DNA of 64,000 nt from Cytidiella melzeri (lineage: Eukaryota; Basidiomycota; Agaricomycetes; Polyporales; Irpicaceae): NCBI GenBank assembly GCA_022592445.1, contig JABYQR010000138.1, positions 1 through 64,000 of the forward strand. Reading direction: 5' to 3'. The position numbers were made by a program, and so were the translations under genes. Under the pieces are notes generated by a model. It was given only the letters and a program-made list of their open reading frames with translations, was not told the DNA's origin and searched no databases. This document shows, piece after piece, positions 12,501-24,994 of the stretch. Position 1 is the stretch's first letter, and each line of letters starts with the position of its first letter.

Positions 12501-14221
12501 CCGGTCCTCCACAAACTTGGGTACCGGAGCCGTAGATACGGAACTGATAGTGGCCGCCTTGGTATGAGATCTAGTCTGCCTACTTTGACCGCTGGATAAC
12601 CCGTAATCATTAGCAACGGACACGCCATATAAATCATGTCCGAGCATAGCAGAAGATAGTTCCCCAGCTGCAATGAGCTGGCGCTTCTTTATCGGGCGTG
12701 GGGCTACAAAGGCAGGGTTCTCCACATTTCTGGTCTTGAGCGCAGCGAGTCTTATACGATGGGAAGGAGCGAAGGTCCTACGAGCGAGAGCAGATTTGGG
12801 CTGCGGTGGTGGAGGAACAGAGGTTACATCCAAGGTTTGTGCAATGGATGCGATGGTTGGAGCGATTACGATAGAGTCCACTAGGGGGTTTAGTGCAGTC
12901 GATGCAGCAGATGATTTTCCACGCAGTTTGTTGCGTGCTTCGCGCTGCTTCCCACCAGCAGTGCCGGTCTTTGCGAACGTGACGGGCTTTACAATCAAAG
13001 CATATTCCGATGCAACAGATGAGCTTGCGCGCGGTTTCTTGCGAGCTTTGCGCTGCTTCATATTAGCGCTTCCGGTCTTTGCAAATGTTGTGAGCTTTGA
13101 GATCGAAGGGCAATTTGACTCGTCGTCGGCGGTGCCCTCTTGATATAGACTTTCCCTTCCCATCGTATCCAGTCTTTGCCGATGGGAGGCAGGTCTGATC
13201 GGATTTGCACGTAGTGGAACGCTAAAGGACGGTACTTGGGGAGGTGCAGACTGAACTTCCTCGCTGTCGGACGGCAAAGGCGTAAGGGAGTCCGAGTCAA
13301 TGCACGCAGACAGCGGGGAAGCTGGCTGGACAATCGCAAGCGAGATTTCCTCTGAGGACGAGGTATTGTTGATGGACGGCTCCGCTTTCTTGGCTTTCCT
13401 CTTCTTGAGACGCAGCTTGGAGTTCCCAGCAGTAGCAGGAGCGGACTGAGCGGGGATTGGCGACTGATGAGCTTGAAGCGATGTAGTAATAGGCTGCAGG
13501 GAAGCCTCCCCCACGATGGCGTGCGTCTGGACACCGTTGTGTTCGCCTTCCGCATCGTTTTCGGGAACGTCCTGATTGCTCTTGCATTGTTTAGGCTGCA
13601 AAAGCGGCTCCTCGCGCTCTGGGGGAATATTTACCATCCAAATAGGATCCGTCACGATACAGCGAGGATCGCGTTTATGGATCCGACAGAGGTTCATAAG
13701 AACGGAGTCTACCCTTGGCGTATGACCTTCGTAATTAAGGAGCCAGAAGAAATGGATGAACTCGTGTATATTTGTTGAATTGACATCTGCACCAGGGCCG
13801 AGCACCGTCTTGAGCCAGTAGCACGCTGCTTGGAGCTACATGTAGCATGGTCAGCACGTAAAACACAGCTCAGAGCACAGCCTGCATGACCACTCACGCC
13901 GCCGTCTGTTTCACGCATCGTCTTCTCTATAGTAGAATACAACACATTCCGGCCACTGCGGGTTAATTTCTTGAAAGAATGTTCGCCTGAGAAGTGAGAT
14001 TTGAACGGCTCATCCTCAAGGAGTGACTTGTCGCCAATAGTCTTGGGAATTCGTAGCACCATGTTCAGCACTGGTGATAAGCTGAAGTAAAGACAGTGCG
14101 CGCAGTGATTAAGGTATTGGGTCCAGCTTTGTCGAGGCAAAGGAATGTATCCTCGACGTTGCGAAAACTGTTGCGCATGAGCTGGTGGACACGATGGTTG
14201 CCGGTTAACGTTGACGGACAT
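9507..14221 (-). CDS. Large AlkB-like 2-oxoglutarate/Fe(II) dioxygenase with two Cys clusters
   Basis: Sixteen exons close in frame to 1299 residues: 13898-14221, 11911-13835, 11815-11859, 11526-11755, 11280-11471, 10916-11228, 10823-10859, 10673-10769, 10364-10599, 10308-10314, 10224-10262, 10155-10171, 9933-10097, 9723-9878, 9630-9676, 9507-9576. Residues 1 to about 740 are mostly disordered, basic and Ser-rich, after a folded N-terminal 160. Residues about 730-880 hold a conserved folded block. Two zinc-type clusters follow (Cys917/920/934/939 and Cys1001/1004/1018/1021). The C-terminus is an AlkB-superfamily domain: iron ligands His1211 and Asp1213 (FHSDSEKGLG), distal His1278 (YYEHTVVP), and oxoglutarate-contacting Arg1286/1292. 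Known AlkB enzymes demethylate nucleic acids; the substrate here is unknown. The basic tail and zinc clusters suggest a nuclear role. The 7-nt exon is inferred from the conserved block it restores. Confidence 0.83.
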
Positions 14222-14357
14222 CCTCTTCACTCAGTCTTTAACGCGCGCTTCTAGGTGGTCTCAGGCCTCAATAGCTCATGATTGTGGGAGAGTGCAGCCA
14301 GGACAGTACGTATACGCAAACTTCCCATTCTATGTATGAAGAGAGAGCAAGATGAAG

Positions 14358-15015
14358 CTAATGAGACAAAGCGTGCTGGAGAGCCTCGTAAACGTCCGCT
14401 TCAACCCGCGCCTCCAGCTTGTCCTCCTCTGAACCATTTCCATTGGCTACCCTCAACGCCTCCTGGAGATTGGAGCGGACAGCCTATATTCCATGTAAGT
14501 CCCAAGCATAGCCAGCTACCGAGAGAACACACTAACCTCAACAGAGAAGGCATCCAGAGCAGCAGCCTCAATGACGTTGATCGTGAGTTTGTTGTTTGGG
14601 TGGACAGTCGCGAAGCCACCAGAGACTGTTCACGGTCAACATACGCAAGAAGATGGTAGCACCTTGTAACGCACCAAAAAACTTCTTTGAAGCGTTTCCG
14701 GACTCTACCACTTCGACAACGCCGGGACGGACGGCTTCGATGCTCGGTACGTGGTTCGCCAGGATACCCATGTCTCCAGTTGCGGCAGGAAGGTTGACTT
14801 GCACAACATCGGTGGAAGTGAAGATTGCCTGTCGTCAAAGCATAGCTCGTGAGTCTCGTGCGCTCGTATTCGTGTCAAAACAGACGAACTTGATGAGGAA
14901 GGACAAGGGAGAGCTTGATTTTGTCGGAAACGGCTTCTGCGTATCCTCGTCGCGCGTCAACGAGGGTCCTAGTTGCCCTGCGGCCGACAGCAGAGACAAG
15001 ACGAAGCGCAGACAT
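14358..15015 (-). CDS. ATP16: Mitochondrial F1Fo ATP synthase subunit delta
   Basis: Four exons (14890-15015, 14675-14828, 14537-14625, 14358-14483) give 164 residues. This is the delta subunit of the F1 central stalk, equivalent to bacterial epsilon. The N-terminus (MSALRLVSAVGRRATR) is a basic mitochondrial presequence ending before YAEAVSDKIKL. The beta-sandwich motifs VNLPAATGDMGILANHVPS and VRPGVVEVVESG, and the C-terminal helical hairpin (NLQEALRVANGNGSEEDK), are all present. The first intron uses a GTTCGT donor. Nothing is missing relative to fungal homologues. Confidence 0.95.
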
Positions 15016-15242
15016 GATGAGAGATAGAGAACGTGAAGAACGACGACGAGCAGGTATAGGTCGTTGCGGAGTTCGCCGGGTAGAATATCTGAGCGCGTTA
15101 CTTACAGTGCTGTGACAGGCGCTGTCACGCCACCGTACTTTTATTTCAGTAGCGCAGAGAAACCTATGTTATGACAGCTATAGTCGAGATAAAAGAGCTC
15201 TAAGATTAAATTACACTACTAGCGGGAATACTACGAGGTATG

Positions 15243-18200
15243 TCATACACCAGCTGCTGGGCCCATAAAACCAGGTACACCGGGAACACCATAATACACA
15301 TTCTGAGTCTGAGGATTCTGGGGCGGAGGCCTTTGCTGGGCTGGTTTACCCTTCTTTCTCTACAGACCATGACTCAGATACATTTTACCAGGCACGAGTT
15401 CCCCGCACTCACCTCTCCCGAGCCCATTTGTTTCTGCTTCGCGTAGAATGCAAACAAGTCAGCAATGTGCTGTTCCAGGCCTTGTCTCTCTTTATGGAGG
15501 CGGTCCACTTCTTGCGTCATGAGCATAACCTCTCTCGTAAGCTCCTTCTTGAACTCTTCGACGTGTACTAGATGTTATACATTTCGTTAGCGTACTCCTC
15601 ACGTTGTTGGAACTTGGCAGTGTGCGTACGTACTTTGAACATTGATGGTCGTTGCCTCCTTCATGGCTTCTACGAATCGGAGGCGTTCGCCTCGGATATC
15701 ATCCGAGAGTTCTAAAACAGGCGCAGTAAGAGTAAGTAATGAAGCCCACTTTATGAAAGAGCAAGACGCACCGTGAGCTAAAGCTCGTAACATGTGTTCT
15801 TGATTTTGTCGCTGCTGCTCGATCAAACCCAGAATCGCGTCCTGGTCTAAACGTATGAATGAGAGAAAAGCTCTGTCTCGCAGGGTTATGATAATTACTG
15901 AAGGTATTACGTAGCTCGACACCTTGCTGCAAATTCTCCTGCACGGCAGCCATCAAACCGTTTACTGAGCCATGTAAAGCTAACATATTCTCGTCGCGCC
16001 CCTTGTTTTCCACAAGGAGTTGTCGGATATCAGATAGAATGGGATTATGCTGAATGGGCCGACCATCCTCTGTGGTGCTCTGCATGGGGCCTAGGTCGGC
16101 GCAGAGCTGCTCTACCCCACTCGCAACTGCCTCGATTTGTGATGTGCCATGGTTCACGAAAGTTTCAAGCCACTGCGGAGGTATTTCTTGACAGTCAGCG
16201 TCATTATCAACCTGCGCCGTTGTCTTTGCTCACAGTGTTAAGTTCGTTTAGATACCTTGCACTATCCGCCTGTTGCTCAAGGACTTTCGTGCGCTCCTCT
16301 TTATCGGAGTTGAGCAGATCCAATACCTCTCGCAGCTGTGGAAGCGAAGTAAGCTCAATTTTCGACCAGATCAGACGAATGGCATACCAACGGGTTGGGA
16401 TCGTCGACAGGCTCCTTGACAGCCTCTTCAGGAGCTAAGGGCTTGGCCTGCAGTGCCGCAAGCATTTCATCGAGTTTCGCGTAGATCGCTGCCGTATCTA
16501 CGGAGGGCATCGCAGTCGCTGACGCGGTGGTAGTTTCGCTGCCTTCGTCGTCGGGAGTAGCTGCGCCTGCTGGATTGACCGTTATACCCCTATCCGGGGA
16601 CTTCGCTGCCAGCATCTCTTCCAGCTTCTGGGAGAGCATCGGCAGATCGTTCCTGAGGCCGTTGCGTATTTCTTCCAGTTTATCCATGATCTCAGATGTA
16701 GCGGCACCGCCAGAGGCGGCAAGAGTTGCTGGAGAGTTCGGAAGCCCTGATATCGAGGGCAAACCGAGTACGGAGGAACCAGCATCTTCTGGCTTCTTGA
16801 GGCTGAGTAGAGCGTCGATTTTCTGGTGGATGCCACCCAGACTCTCGGCGTGACGCTCTCCAGAGATCTCCACGCGCTTCAGGAGACCATCGATGTCTTG
16901 TAGTAAAGTCTTCGTTTCTGGGCCCTGTACAGTGGGAGGAGCATCAGGTATAGCCACAGATGACTCCATGGCAAGGGCTCGAAGGTGTCCTGGTAAATTG
17001 CGTAACTCTGCTTCTACATTGCCAAGCTTGTCTTCGAGACCAGTGAGACGATCGCGGTGCTCCTCACAAGCTGCATTTTCAGCAGGGCTCGAAACGGCTT
17101 TCGTGTCACGTACGACCGGCTCCCCCACGGCCAATGGTAATTCCGGTAAGATTTTTGCGAAACGGCTGAACAACGCAGTTGCAGGCTGCGACTCTACGTG
17201 CGAGGCTTCTTCCGTGTCCTGCCACCTTGATGAAAAGACGCTAAGGCTCGGTAGAGGCAGTTGGTGCTCAGGAACGGATTTTGAATAGATCGGGCTTCGT
17301 AAAGACTCCCGCTCTGACTTACTAGAGATCGGTGCTTGGTGAGCTGGTTCGGCTTGTACATGTCTTGACAGTGCCTGCGCCGGGATCAATGGAACGGATG
17401 GGTCTAGAGATTGGTGTGGCGCCGGAGACACGGTACTCGTCGGAGCGTGAGGCGCCTGTGATCTGCTTTGAGGACTGCGAGATGTTGTTGAATCACTGAT
17501 GAGCATGACAACAGAAGGCATTGGAGATACTTCGGGGCTCGGCGACCTTGCCAATTCGAGCACCGGGGATATTGGCTTCCCTACATTCCTCAACTGGTGT
17601 AATGCAGCGCTGGCTTGCTCCCGAGCTACAGAACCATGCGAGTAAGGCGACGACGGCGAGAATATGCTCAGGCTACGTGTTGATCTAGCTGATTCCGATC
17701 TCGTCTCAACATTTCTGGCCACAGGGGTTGACCTTCCTCCATCAACTGGACTCGCTTCTTCGAGTGGTATAACAAGCTGAGGTAGTGGTTTGCTCGCATT
17801 CGTAGCTGGGCCTTCCTCCAGATATGCACGCTCCGTAGCAGCCGAGTCAGTTGAATAGTAGGAGGCGACGGAAGATGTGTTCAACCGCCGCAATGGCTCG
17901 GGGGTCGTCAAGCGGGAATCTGTGGACCATGGATTTGCGCTTGTGTCCAATGACTCACCAGAAGGGATGGATAACAGTCCCTGAGAGTACGCAGACAATG
18001 GCGAATCTTGTTTTCCACCAGTGAAGAGGTCTACCACTGACTCCCCTCCAACGGTGGTAACGGTGCCGTGTCGAAGTAGGATGCTTCTTTTGGGCCAAGC
18101 TATGGGCGACTCCGACATTTCTCTCATGATCTGTCTCCCTCGACTAGACTTCTCAGTGAGAAGACTGGGAGAGCTCGAACGAGAGGCATTACGCTCGATC

Positions 18201-19644
18201 TCAGCGAGGCGTTGCTTGACCACCGATTTATGGTCCAGGTTCCGGATTGAAGGGCTTTGAGAATGTGACGGTGACGGAGATGGAAGCCGAGAAGTTACGG
18301 AACGTGTCGGACTCGTCAACGGTGTCGCTGGTTTTCGCATAGGAGGGTCGTAAAGCGCGATACGGACCGGAGAATTTGACTGAGTTGTCTGTGGTGGTGG
18401 GGAATTGGGTAAGGGTGGTAAATCACGTTGCGTTGACGTTATGGCGCATGACATGTTCTCCTCCGAGGTGCTAATGTGGTTGGTACGCTCAGGCCGAGGA
18501 GTGCTTATAGGCGTCTCTAATTCAGCGATGCCTCGCAAAACGTTCATGGACGGAGTGTAAGTTTTCTCCTCGCTCATCTGTAACACTGCGTCCCTGTTGG
18601 AAGGTCAGAACAGTCTTAATCTGAGCACTACATGTAGCTGATCACGCACCAAACAGCCGCCACCCATCCCGCACGGTCCTTTATGGAAACTGCAGCAAAC
18701 TTTTCTCGAGCTTTGCCTTCGAAAAGGAGTTCGAAGATCCACAACTCGTTCGAGTCTGACATTGTCGGTAGAAGGTCCCGTTCTTCAGTAACCAGATCAT
18801 CGAGTACCAGAGAGCGCACGTCACTGCATTCGGCAAGAGTGACGATGGAAGTGGACGGATTACTGTGCGAGGTCATCCAGGTTATCAACATGTGCGTCGG
18901 ATGGAGGAGAACGTTACAGTCCGTCCAGACCGGTAGGCTTTCCGGCGTCGGTCGAGACATGTGAAAGAGTCGGCCTGAGTGAAGCGAGGAAGGCGTGTTA
19001 CATGCCACATGCGATGGTGTCGGTTGAGAGGCATCCGGAATTAGCAAAGGCTCGAGCTTGCGATTCGAAGACGATAATAGAGATGCTATCGGGATGCCGT
19101 CCTCAGGAATCTCTGGTGTGAGCGTAGTAGACAACTCCCTGGAAAGTCGGCCTTTCTTACTGAAAACAGAGAGCAGGCTTCGGAAGGACTGTCGGATAGG
19201 TGATCTCCCCTTGCCTTTCTTCTCGTTGCTTTCTGGAGTCACCAGATTTGGCTGTTTCGAGGATGTGATGCTTGACTTGACGGACTTTGTGGGAGACGAA
19301 AGAGACTCATATTTGCCTACAAGCTCCTTTGTCGTGCGTCGGTGTGTCAACGGGGCGGTATGTAAGGCCTCTGAGGTGTGATCGAGCGGAAGTGAGAAAT
19401 ATGACCCCCGAGAATCATGTTGTCTGTCGCGTTGCGAAGGTTGTCTGTAGGTAGACGAATTCGACGAGTACTTTGAGTTGTCGCTGCCAGGAGTACCAAC
19501 AGGAGCCAAGGTATCTGAATGAACGTAGCGGCTGGTGCGGAAGTCTTCCAAAGGCGTTACGACGGCGGTCCTCGAACTGGCTCTGCTACTTAGCGGCTGT
19601 GAACAAAGAGAAGACGCAGCAGAAGAATTGTATCGAGTTGGCAT
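15243..19644 (-). CDS. PH-domain and coiled-coil protein of unknown function
   Basis: Eight exons (18650-19644, 16388-18593, 16234-16335, 15911-16172, 15772-15846, 15634-15711, 15413-15567, 15243-15359) give 1329 residues. The first 220 residues are Ser/Thr-rich and disordered. Residues about 225-340 look like a pleckstrin-homology fold ending in the usual C-terminal helix with Trp (DRAGWVAAVWDAVLQ). A long Ser/Pro-rich disordered stretch follows (about 340-800), then repeated heptad-rich helices to about residue 1290. The end is a short Pro/Gln/Gly tail. The architecture suggests a cortical or membrane-associated scaffold. No enzyme motif is seen, and I cannot assign a named family. Confidence 0.75.
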
Positions 19645-20822
19645 GTCGATGTATTGGCCTCACTGAGCAAACGACGGTGGATGATAGATGGTCCACCCTG
19701 AGAGTTGTGCGTGCATAAACGGTGTGAGGGCTGACTGGTCAGCCATAAAGGAATATACTACTTGGTCAATGACCAGGAGCAACAAGATGAAAGTTACGAG
19801 CACGATAGACCCTTTACTTGCCAATGACTATAAAGCCTAGTCAGCAGCATAAGGGCGACGCATCGATATACATGTATGACCATGGCTCCTGGAGAAATTG
19901 AAGTAGTTCAGTGCGATCGATGTTGCATAAGAAACCGCACGTGTTCCAATCCTATGCTAGATACTTGAATGGGGATCATAGCGTTGAAAAGGGATGGCCA
20001 TTGGAACACGAACTCGAAAGCTGTACGGAGAATAATGTTCACTCCTGAAGCTTGAAGGAGCAGCCCGGACTTGTAAATTTCCGAATCGGAGATCCATTTT
20101 TTTGAATCAATATTATTAACCGCTGGCGGAGACAGGGACGATACAGAGAATAGGACTATACACATAGTACATGAAATACGAGGGAGACACAGAGTCAAGA
20201 CGCACGATACGCGCAGAGAGTGTACGCTACCAAATCAACAATTATTCATGATTACTGAATCGGAGATCCATCAGAGGCTTAGAGCTCCTTGCTCTCCCAA
20301 GTTCTCAGATCTCAACGTTCAACTCGCTGCCACCGTTCAAGAGGTTTGTCGGAAATCCGGAAGATATACATAACGTCTCACTTCATGAAAGGTTTTTCTT
20401 AGCATTTCATGCATACGAGAAAACTTACTCATACCTACAGCCTGGTCATGTCACACCTCAGGAGTTAGAGCAGTCGTTATTGCACTGGAATAGAGCTTGA
20501 AGTGTCTGCCGACGCGCTTTTCCTCGAGGAGAGAACAGGGAATTTGTCTCAAGTCTGAGATCATATTTCTCAGTCTTTCAGTGGTGGCATTGAGGACGCT
20601 CAGCTGTCCTCATTAAAACGGCTCATTGGCTGGGACAGTCTTGCCGTACCGCTTCGTAGGGCTGACACCCGCGGATGTCAGCCTTCAACGCTGACATCCG
20701 CGAGTGCTGGCGATATGTGACTCTCAGCTTCGAAGAACCTCTCGATATCGCTTTCGTTGTTTTTGCCGCCACCACCAAGTCCAACCACCAACCTTCAAGA
20801 TACACCAACAAACAGGCCGCAA
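19645..20822. other. Intergenic region, no confident gene
   Basis: About 1.2 kb separates the PH-domain gene from the broken reading frames to the right. A 96-codon frame on the minus strand (19908-20198) has no family resemblance or splice support. The only structured feature is the hairpin at 20670-20702. Confidence 0.4.
20670..20702. repeat. Perfect 12-bp inverted repeat with 9-nt loop
   Basis: CGCGGATGTCAG at 20670-20681 is followed, after nine bases, by its exact complement at 20691-20702. A third partial copy (GCTGACA, 20661-20667) forms an alternative 7-bp pairing with the first arm. It lies about 120 bp before the first ATG of the broken frames. Confidence 0.8.
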
Positions 20823-23234
20823 TGGCTCCCATGCATACCACAACCGAACTACCTAAGATGTCTACATTCTTGGCCTTGTCCTCGCCGTGGATTATGTAGC
20901 TCGTCGTTATCCTCCTCACGGTCTCTGGCGTCGCTCTACTCGTGTGGGCCCTTTACCTGATTTTCCGCCAAAGTTCAGACTGCCATCATGGCTCGCAAGG
21001 AACGCCAGGAGGCTGACAAGATGGTACTCCCGACGCATCTTGACTCGTACGTGCCGAGGCTGGTCGTGCTACCACTCCCAGGCATTCAAGATCAGGAGGT
21101 TGGGAAGAAGCAGGGCCATCAGGAGAAAGATGAAATGAACGAAGCCCAACTGTATCAGTCAATGGATATTCAGGTACGTTCGCTGCTCTCCCGCTAGCTG
21201 TGCTGTACTAACCGGTGTGGAAAGTGCGCCAAGGAGGACGCTCTTGCAGCCACCATCACAAAGACTGAACATTCGCCACTGCGCATGCAGTTCTTCCTGA
21301 AGTTCATTCAACTCCCTTTCGTCTTCGCTCCTTCGTGCACAACTCCCGAGATCGAGCAGCCTACAAGCAGCAAGAGGAAGAAAACCAAGCCATCTTGGAT
21401 CGCACGCCTGTACAATAGGGCGATGATCGCTGCTCACATGGTACCTTCTCCGACGATGGACTTACCCATGCAAATGCCTGAACCTTACTGGGAAGACGAG
21501 ATCGAGCTGCCTCGCGAGGATCCACCAAATAATAATAACAACAACGAGATGTTCGATGCGGCGCATGCTCGAACCACTTCCGAGGAAGTTGGAGATTGTG
21601 GTCTACCATCCGCCTGAACCCGAGGATGAAGACAGTGGCAAGAAAGACATCATGGAGGCTCTTACAAGCATCGAGGAAGATGAGATTGGGCTCTGCAGTC
21701 TCCTCCAGCCTCCTCGGTCAGTAATTTCTAGTCGATCTTCCGACGCTTTCGCAAAAATCATGGGCTATTATACAGGATGCAACGATACAGCTGATGGTCT
21801 CAACCAAGACATTGACACTCCCGCGCTCAGTCCAGCCACCGACACCTCTGATGACGAAGGGCACGGCTCTCCTCTAGGCACGCCTACTCTCATCGACGGA
21901 CATCCTTTCGTCGACGATGCTCCTCCTGAAGACTTCGAATCGATGGTGGACGCAGATACAGGACTTGGGATTTACGGCACCCAGGAGGCCCAATAGAAGA
22001 TCTTGTCAGATGACGCGGAATCATGCACAGAAGACTCTGAACACGTCGAGCAGTATTATGAAGCCAACCTCCCAAACACCGAGGAGGTCGATGGGATTGA
22101 CACGCTCATTGCTAGGATTACCGGCTACACTCCTCGGAAGCTTGTGTTTGACGTGGACGCGCTAGTCCAAAGTCCTGAGCAGATGTCACTGACAGACAAA
22201 GATGAACTTGACGACATCGACGCGACAATCGCCTCCGTAACTGGCCACAGTCCTTCTCGAAACTGGTACTTGTCTACTCCTACTTCAGCACGGAGATTCT
22301 GTGCGCACCGCCCGGTCTTGGTTCAGATTGCAAGCCCCACATCATCTTCTCAAGGCCTCCCTTCCAGTTCTCCAAACTCGCTCAGCTCAGCGTCACCGTT
22401 TAGAATTGCACTTTTTGGGGATTCGGAATTGGATCAGTCTGTCTGCTGGCGCTAAACTGGATATGGGCTTGAGGCTGTCTGGCACTTTTGGATTTCCAGC
22501 AGTATCAAGAAGCCTTCATGTCAGCACAAGCCCTGGAATGTCAGTACCTCACTGGAAACCTTGGACGCTGCCAAGATCAGTCGATACTCCGACCAAAATT
22601 CGACAGCCATCTGCATGTGTGATGTCCCCCTAGAGGCCAAGCGGTCGATACTTCCGCGACCAGTGTCTGCGCCGCTCTACCGTCGCTACCTCGTGGGGTT
22701 TCCAAACGCTTGGCGGCATATGGCTCTGGGACGCTCAAAGCAGCTCATCGTCAATCTCGTGTCGTCTCGTCCCCACCAGCTGTGCCTGTCAGCTTCAGGT
22801 CTCGCTTTCCGCCGCTGCAAGGCAGTACAACGAAGGCACCTCCGCCTCGGAGGTTCTCAACCTCTTTGAAGTTACAAGTAAAGGCATCTTTAACCCGCAA
22901 CGCGGTCGTATCCAAGTCATTCTCAACCACTGATGCGTCGACAGAGCTCCAGCGTCCTAGTAGCGGCCCAACCGCTCCAATATCCTCATCGATCAAGCGG
23001 AGGTTACTCATCAGGAGCGCATCAGCGACAACAATGCCTCTGAAGTCGGCGTCGCCACTAACGGTGCAGGCTACGAAGCGGTCAGTCTCGTCGCGAAAGC
23101 TTCTGGTCACGTTTGACCTGACTCCGACGCCTGATCCTGAAGCGAGAGCGGTGTGGGGGTCGTACTCGCCTCGGCCGAGCTCGCGCACAAAGCCTGCTGT
23201 AGGTGATCTGCCGACGCGGTCTCGGAAGCCTTAA
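20823..23234 (+). pseudogene. Broken low-complexity gene with possible N-terminal membrane segment
   Basis: Coding-like sequence runs through this stretch but not in one frame. Near 20905-20965 one frame encodes a hydrophobic helix (LLTVSGVALLVWALYLIF), preceded by an in-frame TAG. A second frame opens at 20988 and splices plausibly at 21174/21226. The frame changes by one base around 21545-21575 after an Asn run. An in-frame TAG (21994-21996) and TAA (22453-22455) interrupt the main frame, and another shift occurs near 22690-22710. Two copies of a motif of about 25 residues (IDTLIARITGYTP and IDATIASVTGHSP) are seen near 22090-22260. No family was recognised. Unseen introns could explain some breaks, so the pseudogene call is moderate. 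Confidence 0.5.
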
Positions 23235-24994
23235 GGCTCCTCAATGGATTGGACGTTTCGCATTTCTTTCTTTCTTTTGGTGAGTTTGTCATAGGGTGCT
23301 GGATTGGACGAAAGGGCTGAGCTGACTGTTAAGTGTGCAGCTTTTCTGATTTCTTTCTTGCTACGCTATGATCGCATCGAATTTTATGGTAAATCTTAAA
23401 AAAATAATAAATAAAAAACATAAAATTCACAGCAAACCACAAAAAAGGCTTCGACAAGTTCCTCAAGATTTCGCATCGCAATCGCATTCGCATGCGCATT
23501 CGTTTCGTTATTTATACTCGCATTCCGGCATCGGATCCTATATCCCAAAGACAGCAAGGACAACACAGCAACTTCGCATTGGCATACACACGCATCCTGT
23601 ACTCGCTCCAGCGGGCCCTTACCCTGGATATCATCCCCTCGTTCTCAGCGGTACCTCCCTCGTTGCATCGCTTGCCGGACCCTGTCAACATCTGCGCGAC
23701 TATTACTACCAGCGACGTACTTACCTCGCAAGCTGCGGTATCGGTTACGCTCGGGTTGGCCAGCCCTTCGTAGACTTTTGACACATATCCTGGCGCAGAC
23801 ACTGATTTTGAATTAGCTACTCGATTCCTGTGCTCGATATCAGTCTCGGAGTCCTCCTTGTGTTCCAATGGTTGGATTGCCTAGATACAGGAGGTGTTTG
23901 TATGTATACTCACTTTTGAATGCCGCGCGCCCACGCAGCTTCAGTTCATCCATTCAACTGAGCTGTGGCTTTAGGCCTGTTCTTGAGCAGAGGATAGGTA
24001 AGTGCCGTCTAAACTCGCATACGGCGACCATGACGTTCCTGCTTCGCTGTTTGTCGTGCGCTCAGCAAGGAGGTCCTTTCCCCACTCTTGTATTTCTGGA
24101 TGCCGTAAATTGGGGATGCTGCTGTGGAAGAACGAGTGAAGTGTGGTCCTCCCGTGGTTTTCTCGTATTCCCGTTCTACTACAAGCTGTCTGGACAGCTG
24201 TTGCGCCTGATAGACATACTCCGCAAACCGCGCTGGTGACAATACCGCATCATCCTCGCGAGTCGGGACTTTTGCTGAATTAAAATCCAGAACACCGCTG
24301 CATGATGTCGAATACTCAACTGTAATCCCGAAATTGAGAAAGATGGCGACCGAGCGTGTCTAGACGCAACGCGTTGAGAGGTTCAGCCACAGTATTACCA
24401 TTGTCAGCGAGGAGACAGCTACACGCCGTCTAAATGCCGGTGTCACATTACTGGCTAATCGTTTTGCTTGACCCAGAAGGAACTCCTCACGACTCAATGA
24501 GTCACTTCATCTGCAACATGCATGGGATTCGAACATACGTTCTTCTAAAGTCTGTTGAGCCTGCAACGTGCAAGGTTGAGTCACGCGTCATTTTCAGCGG
24601 CCCGTACGAATAGCAACAGTGTGCATTATCGCATACTAGAAAGTCGTAGCTCTGTCATGAGCCCATTGATTCTGGCGAAGAAGGGATAAACTGAGAGAGC
24701 GTACCAGCCGATAATCAGCCTTGGAAGCGTATGCGGAGCGTCATGTGTTCTGCTTGCCTGCAGATGTTGCAGCTCGTTGGCATGACATGATATGCCTCAT
24801 TAGCATACCCGTCGTTACTCCGATCATTACGAGGCTTCCAAGCTGGAGTGCGGCCGTTCGCATGATCAGCAGGAGATGGTAGAGATCGAGAGTAAGAAGC
24901 GTACGCCTACGAATGCATATATATATATATATATCAACGTAGAGCCATATATCAGTGTGCAGGCTAACCTTCAGCACTGCTCCACAACTCAGCT
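23235..24994. other. Intergenic, with one possible minus-strand coding fragment
   Basis: An A-rich tract lies at 23393-23450. On the minus strand around 24020-24410, two frames joined by a possible 46-nt intron encode a helical-looking stretch (ALRLDTLGRHLSQFRDY, then ARFAEYVYQAQQLSRQL). No start codon or family was found. A (TA)n run sits at 24917-24933. The last 60 bases are the leader of the alpha-galactosidase gene. Confidence 0.35.

Noticed and set aside
19908..20198. 96-codon frame on the minus strand
   Set aside because: No family resemblance, no splice partners, and a hydrophobic composition consistent with chance.
23368..24239. Several 80-140 codon frames on both strands
   Set aside because: Low-complexity composition, mutually overlapping, and no conserved motif or consistent splice structure.
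24520..24590. tRNA-like segment on the minus strand (GTTCGAATCCC)
   Set aside because: A B-box-like word is present, but the T stem does not pair and no acceptor stem or cloverleaf can be drawn. The segment is flanked by near-identical 12-mers (CTGCAACATGCA / CTGCAACGTGCA), which fits a repeat better.
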